Shown: positions 9,507 to 20,903 of the stretch, piece after piece
Layout: every line of letters starts with the position of its first letter
Numbering within the stretch: the stretch's first letter is position 1
Translations under genes and position numbers: made by a program
NCBI RefSeq assembly: GCF_023283985.1
Contig: NZ_JAKIKU010000003.1
Span: 186,001-250,000, forward strand
DNA length: 64,000 nucleotides
Source of the DNA: Shewanella electrodiphila
GTDB taxonomy: Bacteria; Pseudomonadota; Gammaproteobacteria; Enterobacterales; Shewanellaceae
Reading direction: 5' to 3'
Notes under the pieces: generated by a model
Seen by the model: the letters and a program-made list of their open reading frames with translations, nothing else
Databases searched by the model: none
Told to the model about the DNA's origin: nothing

Positions 9507-9871
9507 AGTGTATCCAATCATAGCGGTATCTTTCAAGAAAGTTCCCCAGCTCAACCTATTCGTATGTTGAGATCTTGATAGGAAATATGCTTAATAGGCT
9601 AAGGAGTAAAGTAACTCTTCGACTTAAAATAAGCCTATAAACACACCTAAAGTTCAAATTCTAAATTAATGAATCATACTTAAATCATTTATACGCATAA
9701 AAACATGCTGATAAAATTTTTAAATATAATATTTTGAATTTATACTTAATCTATCATTCTACTTCAAAGTGGGTTCGCGTGAATAAAAGTGAGTACATTA
9801 ATTGATATCTGCGCCCCAAAAAAACAGTATTACATCTGTATTTATGAATGATAATGTTGAAACTTTGGTAC

Positions 9872-9897
9872 AAAAAAGGGAGCGACTATGCTCCCTT
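9872..9897 (-). terminator. Intrinsic terminator after the IclR gene
   Basis: AAGGGAGC (9876-9883) pairs with GCTCCCTT (9890-9897) around a 6-nt loop; the minus strand continues with six T. It starts 18 bp past the IclR stop. Confidence 0.85.
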
Positions 9898-9914
9898 GAA
9901 TATTCAATTTGAAA

Positions 9915-10691
9915 CTAAAACTTACGTACGATTCCATACGATACTGCTTTTGAAACTTCTTCTGCTGCTGCTTTTAGATGTTTAATAACGTCTTCAATGG
10001 GGACTTCTTCAGGAATACGCTTAATGTAAGGAACAGTCAAAGTAGCCACTGCAGCATCATTATCTAAAATTGGAAAAGAAATATCTGTAACACCTTCAAC
10101 AAAAGCACTTGGTGCTTTCAAATAACCTTGTTTAGTGACTTTTTTAGCTTCAGAGAGGAAAGTATTAATTTCTTCTTCACTATGGTGTTGCTCTAATAAC
10201 CTGAGTATTTTCTCTTTTTTCGCTGTATTTTGGAAAGCAAAAAGAATGCGTCCAGATGCAGCAAAACAGATAGGTCTTCTATAGCCAACACGCACTGAAT
10301 AAGAAAGACTACTTGGGGTTTCGACACGAGCAATAACAACGATTTGTTCTTGGGATTCAACAGCTACATGGCATGACATACTGGTCTTTTCAGCTAGCTC
10401 ACGCATAATAGGTTGAGCATATTCCATAATGTCTTTGATAGGTTCGTGTTCAGTGCCTAGTTGTAGTAACTTTCTGGTGACTTGATAACCATCAATATCA
10501 TCATACTTTTCAATATAGCCTCTTTGTTCGAGCACGAGGATCATTCGATAGATTTCAGCGTTAGATCTGCCAAGCTTTTCTGCAATTGCCGAAGTACTAA
10601 TAGGTGTAGAATCTGCCGAAAGTAACTCTAAGACATCCAGACCTTTTTCAAGTGCTGGTGCTGAATATTTTCTTATCTCTTTTTCGGACAT
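9915..10691 (-). CDS. IclR-family transcriptional regulator
   Basis: The 258-residue product has the IclR plan: an N-terminal winged helix (residues about 8-75: ALEKGLDVLELLSADSTPIS, AIAEKLGRSNAEIYRMILVLEQRGYIEK) and a C-terminal effector domain (about 85-250) with VGYRRPICFAASGRILFA and the FVEGVTDISFPILDN segment. IclR proteins often sense small metabolites of sugar-acid or aromatic pathways and can repress or activate. The ATG has AAAGG about 10 bp upstream. It is the only regulator in the locus and has its own terminator, so it probably controls the surrounding genes. The effector is unknown; a monosaccharide or breakdown product of the glycan is the obvious guess. Confidence 0.9.
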   Translation of the reverse strand: MSEKEIRKYSAPALEKGLDVLELLSADSTPISTSAIAEKLGRSNAEIYRMILVLEQRGYIEKYDDIDGYQVTRKLLQLGTEHEPIKDIMEYAQPIMRELAEKTSMSCHVAVESQEQIVVIARVETPSSLSYSVRVGYRRPICFAASGRILFAFQNTAKKEKILRLLEQHHSEEEINTFLSEAKKVTKQGYLKAPSAFVEGVTDISFPILDNDAAVATLTVPYIKRIPEEVPIEDVIKHLKAAAEEVSKAVSYGIVRKF

Positions 10692-11123
10692 ATCGATAAC
10701 CTTTAAAACAGGAAGTTTAATAGTGAATTGAAGAATATTTCAAAACTAACATAATTCAAATACGAATCTAAATATTTTTCTATTTTAGTATGAAAAGTGA
10801 AAATGTCGATATAAATATTGTTCAAAATAAAAATAACATTCCTAAAAAGCTGACCCTGACAGATAAAAGCCCTAAAGAACAAAATTACAAAGGACAAAAC
10901 ACTCATATTGGTTTGTTTTGACCTCTAATGTAATCCTCACAACACACTTATTTACTTTCTTTGCCCAAGTGTATGAAATAATTTCAAACAGCGTTTTATA
11001 TCCAAAAAAACCAATGAATTCTATTGTAAAATTACTATACGTTTGTAGGTGACCAATATTTTATAGCACACCTTAGCTACCGATTTATAATGCTAGAAAC
11101 CTTATTCAGGTGTAACTGAATAA
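10692..11123. other. AT-rich non-coding region upstream of the IclR gene
   Basis: About 430 bp. A minus-strand frame of 67 codons exists, but its product is a Phe/Ile-rich string typical of AT-rich DNA and has no family features. A weak 8-bp inverted repeat (TTATTCAG/CTGAATAA, 11102-11123) abuts the stop of the next esterase gene and could help end its transcript. The IclR promoter must lie here. Confidence 0.5.
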
Positions 11124-12311
11124 TCAATCTGCGCCAACATTCATATCCCAGTCCATTTGTGTTGCGATTAATTGAGCCAATTTAGTGGCATTAGCATGAT
11201 GTTGTGCAACACGTGGATGCTTTTTAAAACCATTATAATCAAACATTACACTGCTAATTCTAGCATCGGGCTCTTGATATTTTATGTGGTCAATTGCTAG
11301 TTTTATGTAACCAGGCCAAGGCGAACCTTGCTGTGTTGCGTTCATACTACCAAGTGCACAAACAATTAGTGCTTGAGGGTATTTGCTACGTATTGTTTGT
11401 ACAAAATCAACATAATGCTCAACAATTTCTGATTCGGTTGGTGCGACCTCAACATGCTTCTTTGATTTAACTAACCAACTATCGTTCTGTGTTAAGTTAA
11501 TGACGATGACATCCGCTTTCCAACTCAAAAAATCCCATCGAGTATCGTTATTGCCAACGGCGGACAACTGATTAAAGTATTCAGGCATTATATAATCAAA
11601 CCAACTATACATGACTCCTATTCCACTATGAGATATTGAATGATGTTCTGCATTTAGCATTCTTGCAGTAATCGCGGCATAAGAAAGGTAATGGTTCTTT
11701 TCGAAACCATTTTTATCATGAGAATTATAAATAGCTTCATTACCCATGCCAGATGTAATTGAGTCGCCATAAAATTCAATTTTCCGAGTTAAGGGAGCAG
11801 GCTTTGTCAGTAATTTTCCTGCTTCGATATTATTTATCGCTTTTGAAAGCGTTAAACCTAAAAAATGACTGCCGCCTTCAGTGCCTTCAGTACGTTTAAA
11901 AATCTCCACATTATGAATACCGAATGGCAATCCTGTAGCAACGGTGTAAGTATGGGTCCCTTTCTTTAAGCCAATAACAGTCGGAAAACGATTTTGCTTG
12001 TCAATGATCACATTATAGTAATTCAGCCCTAGCTCATCATCCATCGTAATGGCTAGCTCTGATCCACTGAATTGGGCTTTGATACTAGAACCGGGCCAAG
12101 TTAAGTAAGGTTTTTTAGGATCGGTAAAATCTATTCTGCCAGTATATAAATAGGCGGGATTATCTGCCGGCTGAAGTAAAGCTGCTACCTTGTGTAATTC
12201 ACCTGAAATACCAACTGCTGAGTAAAATATGGCAACAATGCCAACCACATATGCAGGTAATACTGAAAAAGTGACAAAAATGGAAAGAGTTAAAGCGACT
12301 ATCTTTTTCAT
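11124..12311 (-). CDS. Secreted or membrane-anchored CE2-like SGNH esterase
   Basis: The 395-residue product starts at an ATG followed by Lys-Lys and a long hydrophobic signal/anchor (residues about 4-33); an ATG seven codons upstream lacks a ribosome site. Residues about 40-170 look like an all-beta jelly-roll domain (YLTWPGSSIKAQFSGSELAITMDD, then a YNVIID strand). The SGNH domain follows, with nucleophile block IEFYGDSITSGMGN, INLTQNDSW as the GxND block, and a His in the C-terminal HPRVAQHHANATKLA. Jelly-roll plus SGNH is the layout of carbohydrate esterase family 2, which deacetylates glucomannan or xylan. Its fold arrangement differs from the first esterase of this locus, so two different acyl positions may be attacked. 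Substrate unproven. Confidence 0.82.
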   Translation of the reverse strand: MKKIVALTLSIFVTFSVLPAYVVGIVAIFYSAVGISGELHKVAALLQPADNPAYLYTGRIDFTDPKKPYLTWPGSSIKAQFSGSELAITMDDELGLNYYNVIIDKQNRFPTVIGLKKGTHTYTVATGLPFGIHNVEIFKRTEGTEGGSHFLGLTLSKAINNIEAGKLLTKPAPLTRKIEFYGDSITSGMGNEAIYNSHDKNGFEKNHYLSYAAITARMLNAEHHSISHSGIGVMYSWFDYIMPEYFNQLSAVGNNDTRWDFLSWKADVIVINLTQNDSWLVKSKKHVEVAPTESEIVEHYVDFVQTIRSKYPQALIVCALGSMNATQQGSPWPGYIKLAIDHIKYQEPDARISSVMFDYNGFKKHPRVAQHHANATKLAQLIATQMDWDMNVGAD

Positions 12312-12440
12312 AAATATCCATAAAGGTTGCATGAAATAGTGAGTTCTATGATTATTGTGACTTTTTTGAAATGCTCATCAATAAGATAGCGAAGCCAACA
12401 ACTAGCAGCTATATAGAACCTGTCACACCCTCAACAAATT

Positions 12441-12475
12441 GACAATTGCTACAATGTCTAAATGTAGCAATTGTC
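12441..12475. terminator. Strong hairpin between the Asp-box gene and the CE2-like esterase gene
   Basis: Perfect 13-bp arms (GACAATTGCTACA at 12441-12453, complement at 12463-12475) around a 9-nt loop, 75 bp past the Asp-box gene stop. The minus-strand tail is only AATTTGTTG, so it may be a transcript-end or processing hairpin and not a classic terminator. An operator for the esterase gene is the alternative. Confidence 0.5.
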
Positions 12476-12549
12476 ATATTTACGCTCAATGTTGAGCATT
12501 ATTTCTACTAACGTTTAGGTGACTAACACCTCAAATATCATCAACTCAG

Positions 12550-15231
12550 TTATTTCATCCAGCCTTGTTGACCATTTAAGTAAGTGATATACCAACCACT
12601 ACCCCATCCTGAAGCCCATAATACATTTTCATTAAATGGATCGGGCTTTACATCTACAATTTTATCGTAGTTAGCTAGGTTATGATTTATTTTACTCCAT
12701 GTGTTACCAGCGTCTTCAGAGAGGTACACTCCAGGGTTCATAAATTGATCAGCCATACTGACGACTTGACCAGCAACACTAATCACAATGAGCTTTGAAT
12801 TAACGGGCGATACTTCTGCTTGCCAAACAAATGGCGCTTTAAATATTTGCTGCCAAGTGACGCCTTCATCTTTACTTCTCCAAACACCACCTTCTTCATA
12901 AATACCATTGCGACGCCCTGTGCTAATCAATATTTCCTTGGTATGTCTGTCAATAAACACATTATTAACCGCTTTTATGACCTTAGGAATGCTTATTTTT
13001 TCCCAATTCGACCCTTTATTTGTCGATTTATACAAACCACCATTGTCATTATTTAAAGCCGCAAATAATGTCTCTGGTTTATCAGGATGCATGACAACTC
13101 TTCTAACACTGGCATCTTTATCAAAGCCACTATTGCTCAACTCCCAAGTATGGCCACCATCGGTAGAGCGGTAAAAGCCGTAACCTCCTTTAGCTAATTT
13201 AGTTCCTGGGCCGTTAGAAATTTCAGAAATTCTCATATAAGTAGCACAAAAGTACATATTATCTGGATTTATAGGATCAATAATTAGCGAGTTTTGTGTC
13301 GCTAACTTTTGCCAAAGACCGTTCTCAGCATCAAAAATAGTAGCGATGTTTTCCCAAGATTTGCCACCATCTTCTGTCCTACGTAACTTACCTCTATGTT
13401 TTTGGCGCCATGATAAGGTGTAAATTGTATTGGGTTTATGAGGATGAACTGCCACTGTAGAAATTGAATGAGCACCATCGGGATTAAGTTGACCTTCAAG
13501 TTGCTGAACCGCAACAGCATTTTTGTCAGGCCAATCATCTGCTGATACGGTTTGCCATAGTCCGTGCTCGCCACTACTCAATAATCTTCTATTTTTAATA
13601 CCCGTTTCGTGAAGCATAAAACGACCCGGTAGATTACTTGCCCCACGGCCAATCCACTTTTTACTCCCTGGTGAAGTTTCAAAATCATCGATTTGTTGCC
13701 ATGAACTCCCCTTATCACGGGAAATGATAGTCTGTTGATGAATACCTGCGAACAGCTCCCCTTTAGAGTTTATGGCTAAAGCTCTATTGCCAGAGTATTC
13801 ACCTGCTCGATCCATATAACTTTGCATATGGGCAAACGATACATTTGCTCCAATATCGTTGCCTCTAGATTCCCAATAACTGGTATCTTGGCCACTTTTC
13901 CAATAACTACCGTGACGAGCTACACCAGTCCAGGTTTCCCCGCCATCTAATGTTCGCCAAATATCACCATGACCAAAGGTATAATCATGTTTTTTATTAT
14001 ATGTAACATAAATTTCTTTACTGTTTAGTGGACTTACGACAATACGATTAAAAACCGGCAATAATTCTTTAGGTAACTGTGTAAATTTTGTTTTGGACTC
14101 ATCTTTTGATATACCGAACCAATGAGCTAAAGTGCGATGGAAGCGCTCGAAAGTATCCTCAAAACTAATTTGAGTTAAATCAAGGGCAAGATTTCCAGTA
14201 ATACTGTTCCAAGATTTACCACCATCAGAACTTTTAAATACTCCGCCTTTAGAGGAAACAGTATCCCCGTCTTGCACATACACCGACTGCTCTACTAAGT
14301 ACAAACTAAATTCATGGGTGATCGGGTCATAATATGAAGTTAAATCTCTAGGTAAGTTATTGGGTAAACCTGATACATTTTGGTGCCAAGTATTACCAGC
14401 ATCTTCACTTAATAGAAGCCCATGACTGGTCGCCATAATAATATTATTACTATTAGTGGGTTGAATAATTATCTTTGCAACATCCATTGTTTCAGGGAAA
14501 TCAGCGGTTATTTTTCGCCATGTTTTACCTTTATCACTGGTTTTCCAGATATGTCCATATTCGGCGTATTTGAAATTTATGCCATGTGGTTTAGCGGCTG
14601 ATTTATGGTTAGCTTTTACGTTCCAAAAGTCTCCTGCGCCAATGTACCAAATATTGTCATTGTTAGGGTCTACGGCAAGTTCACTATGCCGTGCTCCCTG
14701 CTGCTCATAATACCAACCTTTATCAAATGCTTTAGGGTCGCTAGGATCCATACCCACTTCTTGTGCGCCACGGCCTAAACTTTTAATTCTCAGCCAAGAG
14801 CGACCTCTATCCTTTGTTTCATAAGCCCAGCCATTCCAATCTATAGCCATGCCATAATCAGGATCTTGCAATGAAAACTCGATATCCAGAACCCGTTTCA
14901 TCTTCAGGCCTAAACCATCAGGATCTTTTAACGTCTGCCAAGATACACCGCCATCCCATGAACCATAACTAACGTGCATGTCCGGTCCCATAAACATCAC
15001 ATTGGGATCAGTTGGGTGAGTCCAAAACTCTTCATTATATCCAGCCATGCCAGGTCCAAAATTTTTCCATTGAACCTTATCATCAGATTTAAATTTTTCA
15101 TTCTTAATTTGTGAAAAAAAATCTTTATTTGGTTGAATATTAGAAACTTCACTAGTTTTTTGTTTCATACAAGCACTGTTGGCCAATATCGCACAAAGTA
15201 AAGTAGTCAAAACCACCGGCTTCCCATTCAT
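12550..15231 (-). CDS. Secreted Asp-box (BNR) beta-propeller protein, GH74/sortilin-like architecture
   Basis: The 893-residue product starts at an ATG with AAGGA 11 bp upstream. The N-terminus is a signal peptide ending near a Cys (ILANSAC), a possible lipoprotein. I count twelve Asp-box motifs (S/T-x-D-x-G-x-T/S-W), for example SWDGGVSW, TSDKGKTW, SEDAGNTW and STDGGHTW, one of them degenerate (STNKGSNW). They span the whole protein, matching two stacked seven-bladed propellers as in GH74 xyloglucanases and VPS10/sortilin ectodomains. GH74 needs two catalytic Asp residues, which I cannot place by eye. It could be the backbone-cleaving glycosidase of this locus or a binding protein. It is transcribed toward the CE2-like esterase gene. 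Confidence 0.8.
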   Translation of the reverse strand: MNGKPVVLTTLLCAILANSACMKQKTSEVSNIQPNKDFFSQIKNEKFKSDDKVQWKNFGPGMAGYNEEFWTHPTDPNVMFMGPDMHVSYGSWDGGVSWQTLKDPDGLGLKMKRVLDIEFSLQDPDYGMAIDWNGWAYETKDRGRSWLRIKSLGRGAQEVGMDPSDPKAFDKGWYYEQQGARHSELAVDPNNDNIWYIGAGDFWNVKANHKSAAKPHGINFKYAEYGHIWKTSDKGKTWRKITADFPETMDVAKIIIQPTNSNNIIMATSHGLLLSEDAGNTWHQNVSGLPNNLPRDLTSYYDPITHEFSLYLVEQSVYVQDGDTVSSKGGVFKSSDGGKSWNSITGNLALDLTQISFEDTFERFHRTLAHWFGISKDESKTKFTQLPKELLPVFNRIVVSPLNSKEIYVTYNKKHDYTFGHGDIWRTLDGGETWTGVARHGSYWKSGQDTSYWESRGNDIGANVSFAHMQSYMDRAGEYSGNRALAINSKGELFAGIHQQTIISRDKGSSWQQIDDFETSPGSKKWIGRGASNLPGRFMLHETGIKNRRLLSSGEHGLWQTVSADDWPDKNAVAVQQLEGQLNPDGAHSISTVAVHPHKPNTIYTLSWRQKHRGKLRRTEDGGKSWENIATIFDAENGLWQKLATQNSLIIDPINPDNMYFCATYMRISEISNGPGTKLAKGGYGFYRSTDGGHTWELSNSGFDKDASVRRVVMHPDKPETLFAALNNDNGGLYKSTNKGSNWEKISIPKVIKAVNNVFIDRHTKEILISTGRRNGIYEEGGVWRSKDEGVTWQQIFKAPFVWQAEVSPVNSKLIVISVAGQVVSMADQFMNPGVYLSEDAGNTWSKINHNLANYDKIVDVKPDPFNENVLWASGWGSGWYITYLNGQQGWMK

Positions 15232-15532
15232 ATTTAACATCATCCTTTTATATTTCAATTTAACAATGGTTAAACAAAACAATAAACAATGCAATAAAAA
15301 CTTATTTATTAAGATTAACAATAGAATCAAATCGAGTTAGTGAGTCAGTGAAAAAATGTTATAGAAAGACATTTAACCTGCTACTGAAGTCCAGCTGACT
15401 TACTTAAAGTTTAGTCAGCCTGGATTGAAAAAATTTGATTGTGGTTAGGGAAACGATGTTGAAAATAAATTTACCAGTAAATATAGCTATTTTAGACGTA
15501 GTACTTCAAGCAATGAACTAAACACACCAAGC

Positions 15533-15561
15533 AAAAAAAAACCTAACACAAAGGTTAGGTT
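15533..15561 (-). terminator. Intrinsic terminator after fadH
   Basis: AACCTAAC (15540-15547) pairs with GTTAGGTT (15554-15561) around a 6-nt loop; the minus strand continues with eight T. It lies 45 bp past the fadH stop. Confidence 0.85.
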
Positions 15562-15606
15562 TTCATATTTAATTGACGGTTTAATTGTCGTATTTAATAT
15601 CGCCCG

Positions 15607-17622
<2,016 letters not shown>

Positions 17623-17784
17623 TCAAACATCCTTTTTAAACAAGTGATTTAAACTAGCATACAACGAGAGTTACTTAAGCTCAATGCTTTCCAAAGGCTC
17701 TTGTTAAAAACCGTTACAATTCAATTTCCCAAAGCTGCACATAATCAGTTAGCATTACAGTATTAGAATGTTATAGGAGTGGCT

Positions 17785-19626
17785 ATGTCCGCCAAACCAT
17801 CACTTATTAAAAGAATCTTTACTCTGATTTGGAAAACCATTAACGGTATTCGAAAAATCATCCTCAACCTTATCTTTTTCGGATTCATAGCCATCATTAT
17901 TGTGGCGTTGAGTGCGGATGACGAAATTGTGGTCGAAGATCAATCAGCCTTAGTATTAAACCTTGCTGGCAGTATCGTTGATCAAAAGCGCCATGTAGAC
18001 CCGATTGAAGCGGTGTTTAAACAAAGCAAAAGTAATGATCCTGAAGGTGAAGTTCTGCTTTCTGACATTATTTATGTGATTAACAGCGCAACACAAGACC
18101 CTCGAATCCAGGTCATCGTATTACAAGTGGGTAATTTACGCGCTGGCGGGATCAGTAAAATGACTGCGATTGGCGATGCATTAAATGAATTTAAAGCCGC
18201 AGGTAAATCTGTTGTTGCTTTTGGTAATTCCTATGAGCAAAACCAGTACTTTATTGCCAGCTATGCCGACAGTATTTACTTAAACAATAAAGGTGCTGTT
18301 TCCCTTGAGGGACTTAGCAGTTACCGCTTGTTTTATAAGTCCGCACTCGAAAAATTAAATATCAGCACCCATGTTTTCCGTGTGGGTACTTTTAAGTCTG
18401 CGGTTGAACCTTTCATTCGTGATGATATGTCAGCACCAGCTAAAGAGGCCTCTAGCGCATTACTTACTGATATTTGGCAAAACTACGAATCTACTGTTGC
18501 TGTTAACCGCAATATAGACCAAAACGATATTGTATTAAATCCGCAACGTTTTTTAACTGAGCTTGATAAAGTTTCTGGTGATTCTGCACAGTTAGCCTTG
18601 AAGATGAAATGGGTAGACGAACTTGTTTCAGATGAAGCCTTTAGATTAGCCATGGTAGAAAAAGTAGGCCAAGATACTGAAGGTGATTCATTCAAACAAA
18701 TCAGTTTCTCTGACTACCATGCTGCAGTGCAACCAATACCAAGTCTTATAGAAAAAGACTCGGTGGGTATCATTGTTGCTAAAGGCAACATCTTAAATGG
18801 TAAGCAACAAGCTGGACAAATTGGCGGTGAAAGTACCTCAGCGCTACTTAAAAAAGCCCGCTTTGATGACAAAGTAAAAGCAGTCGTACTTCGCGTCGAC
18901 AGTCCAGGCGGTAGCGCATTTGCTTCTGAAAAGATCAGGCAAGAAGTGATTGCGCTTAAAGAAGCTGGTAAACCTGTTGTCGTCAGTATGGGCAGTCTTG
19001 CAGCATCAGGCGGCTATTGGATTTCAGCCAGTGCAGATTATATCTACGCGACTCCTACTACCCTAACAGGTTCCATTGGTATCTTTGGTATGTTTGCCAC
19101 ATTTGAAAATGTGTTATCAAACTGGGGCATAAATTCAGATGGCGTATCGACATCTGAATGGGCAGGTATTTCAGCGACTCGTGCATTGGACCCTAATGTC
19201 TCAGCCGTTATTCAACGTCACGTTGAACATGGTTACCATGAGTTTATTTCTCTTGTTGCCAAAGAGCGTGACATGACACTCGAGCAAGTTGATCGTATTG
19301 CACAGGGCCGTGTTTGGTCAGGGACTCGCGCTGTCGAGCTTGGTTTAGTTGATGAGCTTGGTGATATTGACAGTGCTGTAGCCAAAGCCGCAACCTTAGC
19401 CGAAATTGAAAAATTTGATACTAAGGTCATTCAGCAAGAGCTCACAACTGAAGAAATCTTTGTTCAGAAAATGCTGGCTTCAGCATCAGCTTACTTGCCT
19501 CAGGCGTCGACTCAATCACCGATACTTGAACAGTTATTTAGTCAGTGGATTTCAGTTGTTGAAGAGTTCTCAATGTTTGAAGACCCTAATGGCATGTACC
19601 TGTACTGTGAAAACTGTAATTATTAA
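17785..19626 (+). CDS. sppA: Signal peptide peptidase SppA, 67 kDa type
   Basis: The 613-residue protein starts at the ATG 5 bp after AGGAG; an in-frame GTG six bases upstream overlaps that ribosome site. One hydrophobic N-terminal segment (about 20-45) anchors it in the inner membrane with the tandem protease domains in the periplasm. The catalytic Lys is Lys204 (FRVGTFKSAVEPF) and the nucleophile is Ser408 (AASGGYW), near-identical in position to Lys209 and Ser409 of the E. coli enzyme. It degrades signal peptides left in the membrane. It is followed by a strong terminator and then ansA, the same order as in E. coli. Confidence 0.96.
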   Translation: MSAKPSLIKRIFTLIWKTINGIRKIILNLIFFGFIAIIIVALSADDEIVVEDQSALVLNLAGSIVDQKRHVDPIEAVFKQSKSNDPEGEVLLSDIIYVINSATQDPRIQVIVLQVGNLRAGGISKMTAIGDALNEFKAAGKSVVAFGNSYEQNQYFIASYADSIYLNNKGAVSLEGLSSYRLFYKSALEKLNISTHVFRVGTFKSAVEPFIRDDMSAPAKEASSALLTDIWQNYESTVAVNRNIDQNDIVLNPQRFLTELDKVSGDSAQLALKMKWVDELVSDEAFRLAMVEKVGQDTEGDSFKQISFSDYHAAVQPIPSLIEKDSVGIIVAKGNILNGKQQAGQIGGESTSALLKKARFDDKVKAVVLRVDSPGGSAFASEKIRQEVIALKEAGKPVVVSMGSLAASGGYWISASADYIYATPTTLTGSIGIFGMFATFENVLSNWGINSDGVSTSEWAGISATRALDPNVSAVIQRHVEHGYHEFISLVAKERDMTLEQVDRIAQGRVWSGTRAVELGLVDELGDIDSAVAKAATLAEIEKFDTKVIQQELTTEEIFVQKMLASASAYLPQASTQSPILEQLFSQWISVVEEFSMFEDPNGMYLYCENCNY

Positions 19627-19690
19627 CCCTGTATCGCTAATAAGCTCAATTTAATTACTCACTGAAAACAATTAAATTGAATATTATTCA

Positions 19691-19716
19691 AAAATGCCCG
19701 CTTTGCGGGCATTTTT
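19691..19716 (+). terminator. Intrinsic terminator after sppA
   Basis: AAAATGCCCGC pairs with GCGGGCATTTT around a 3-nt loop and is followed by a T run. It is about 65 bp past the sppA stop. Confidence 0.9.
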
Positions 19717-19787
19717 ATTGGGTTTTAATCAATCTAAGACGTATAATTTGCAGATCTGATAATTTCCAGTGCTGAGAATCAACTTCA

Positions 19788-20810
19788 ATGACAAAACGTT
19801 CTATATACGTCGCCTACACAGGCGGTACCATAGGTATGCGCAAAACAGACAATGGCTTTGCACCTGTGGCTGGCTTTTTAACCGATTGTGTTAAATCTAT
19901 GCCAGAGTTTTATCATGAAGAAATGCCAAGCTTTGTCATTAATGAATACTCGCCGCTAATTGATTCATCAAACATGGCGCCAACTGATTGGCAATTGATT
20001 GCCAATGACATCAAAGCGAATTACGACAAGTACGATGGTTTTGTTATTTTGCATGGTACTGACACTATGGCGTATACCGCCTCTGCTTTATCTTTCATGC
20101 TACAGGGCTTATCAAAACCGGTTATTGTGACAGGATCGCAGATTCCATTGGCACAGCTTCGCTCAGACGGTCAAACAAACCTACTAAACTCGTTATATAT
20201 AGCAGCAAACTATCCTGTCGCTGAAGTTTGTTTATTCTTTAATAACAAACTCTTCAGAGGTAATCGTTCAACCAAAGCCCATGCTGACGGCTTTGATGCA
20301 TTTGCATCACCTAACTTTCCGTTGCTACTTGAGGCTGGTATAAAAATAAACCTCCGTGCTGGCCAAATTACCGAGCCAACAAACGAAGCGCCACTGATGC
20401 CTCTTGAAGTGATAAATATTAGCCCGCAACCAGTTGGCGTTATTACGCTTTATCCAGGTATTTCCACTGAGATTTTTGCCAATATTTTAATGCAACCCGT
20501 TAAAGCATTAATATTATTAACCTTTGGTGTTGGCAATGCACCGCAAGACAAAGCATTGTTAGATACGCTAAAGCAAGCAGATGAACGTGGCATTGTTATC
20601 GTCAACTTAACCCAGTGTTTCCAAGGAAAAGTGAACATGGGCGGTTATGCTACGGGCAATGCCCTTGAGCAAGCGGGTGTAATAAGTGGATCAGATATGA
20701 CCATTGAAGCAGCACTGGCAAAATTACATTATTTACTATCAAAAAATTTGACATCAAGCGAAATAAAATCTGCCATGAAGAAAAACTTACTAGGTGAGTT
20801 AACTGAGTAG
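19788..20810 (+). CDS. ansA: Type I (cytoplasmic) L-asparaginase
   Basis: The 340-residue protein has no signal peptide and matches the length of E. coli AnsA. Both asparaginase signatures are visible: YTGGTIGM at residues 10-17 with the nucleophilic Thr, and ILHGTDTMAYTASAL near residue 90 with the second catalytic Thr-Asp pair. It hydrolyses L-asparagine to aspartate and ammonia. The gene follows sppA on the same strand but is separated by a terminator, so it is likely transcribed on its own. Confidence 0.96.
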   Translation: MTKRSIYVAYTGGTIGMRKTDNGFAPVAGFLTDCVKSMPEFYHEEMPSFVINEYSPLIDSSNMAPTDWQLIANDIKANYDKYDGFVILHGTDTMAYTASALSFMLQGLSKPVIVTGSQIPLAQLRSDGQTNLLNSLYIAANYPVAEVCLFFNNKLFRGNRSTKAHADGFDAFASPNFPLLLEAGIKINLRAGQITEPTNEAPLMPLEVINISPQPVGVITLYPGISTEIFANILMQPVKALILLTFGVGNAPQDKALLDTLKQADERGIVIVNLTQCFQGKVNMGGYATGNALEQAGVISGSDMTIEAALAKLHYLLSKNLTSSEIKSAMKKNLLGELTE

Positions 20811-20848
20811 ATTTTACATTTAAATTAAACTACTGTTTTATTTGCATT

Positions 20849-20880
20849 AAAAAGCCACATTAAATAATGTGGCTTTTTTT
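20849..20880. terminator. Bidirectional terminator between ansA and the DUF1315 gene
   Basis: AAAAGCCACATTA pairs with TAATGTGGCTTTT with a 2-nt gap, flanked by A on the left and T on the right. It lies between two convergent genes and can serve both. Confidence 0.88.
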
Positions 20881-20903
20881 GTTTGCAATGTAATTACTTC
20901 ACA

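Larger units (their letters stand above)
8973..9871. other. Long non-coding region upstream of fucP
   Basis: About 900 bp with no intact gene. The right half holds a decayed IS3-type transposase end. The left end should hold the fucP promoter and carries the two CATATGTAA elements. Stop codons are dense in all frames. Confidence 0.7.

Noticed and set aside
10703..10906. Minus-strand frame of 67 codons upstream of the IclR gene
   Set aside because: Phe/Ile-rich product without a family feature; AT-rich intergenic DNA.
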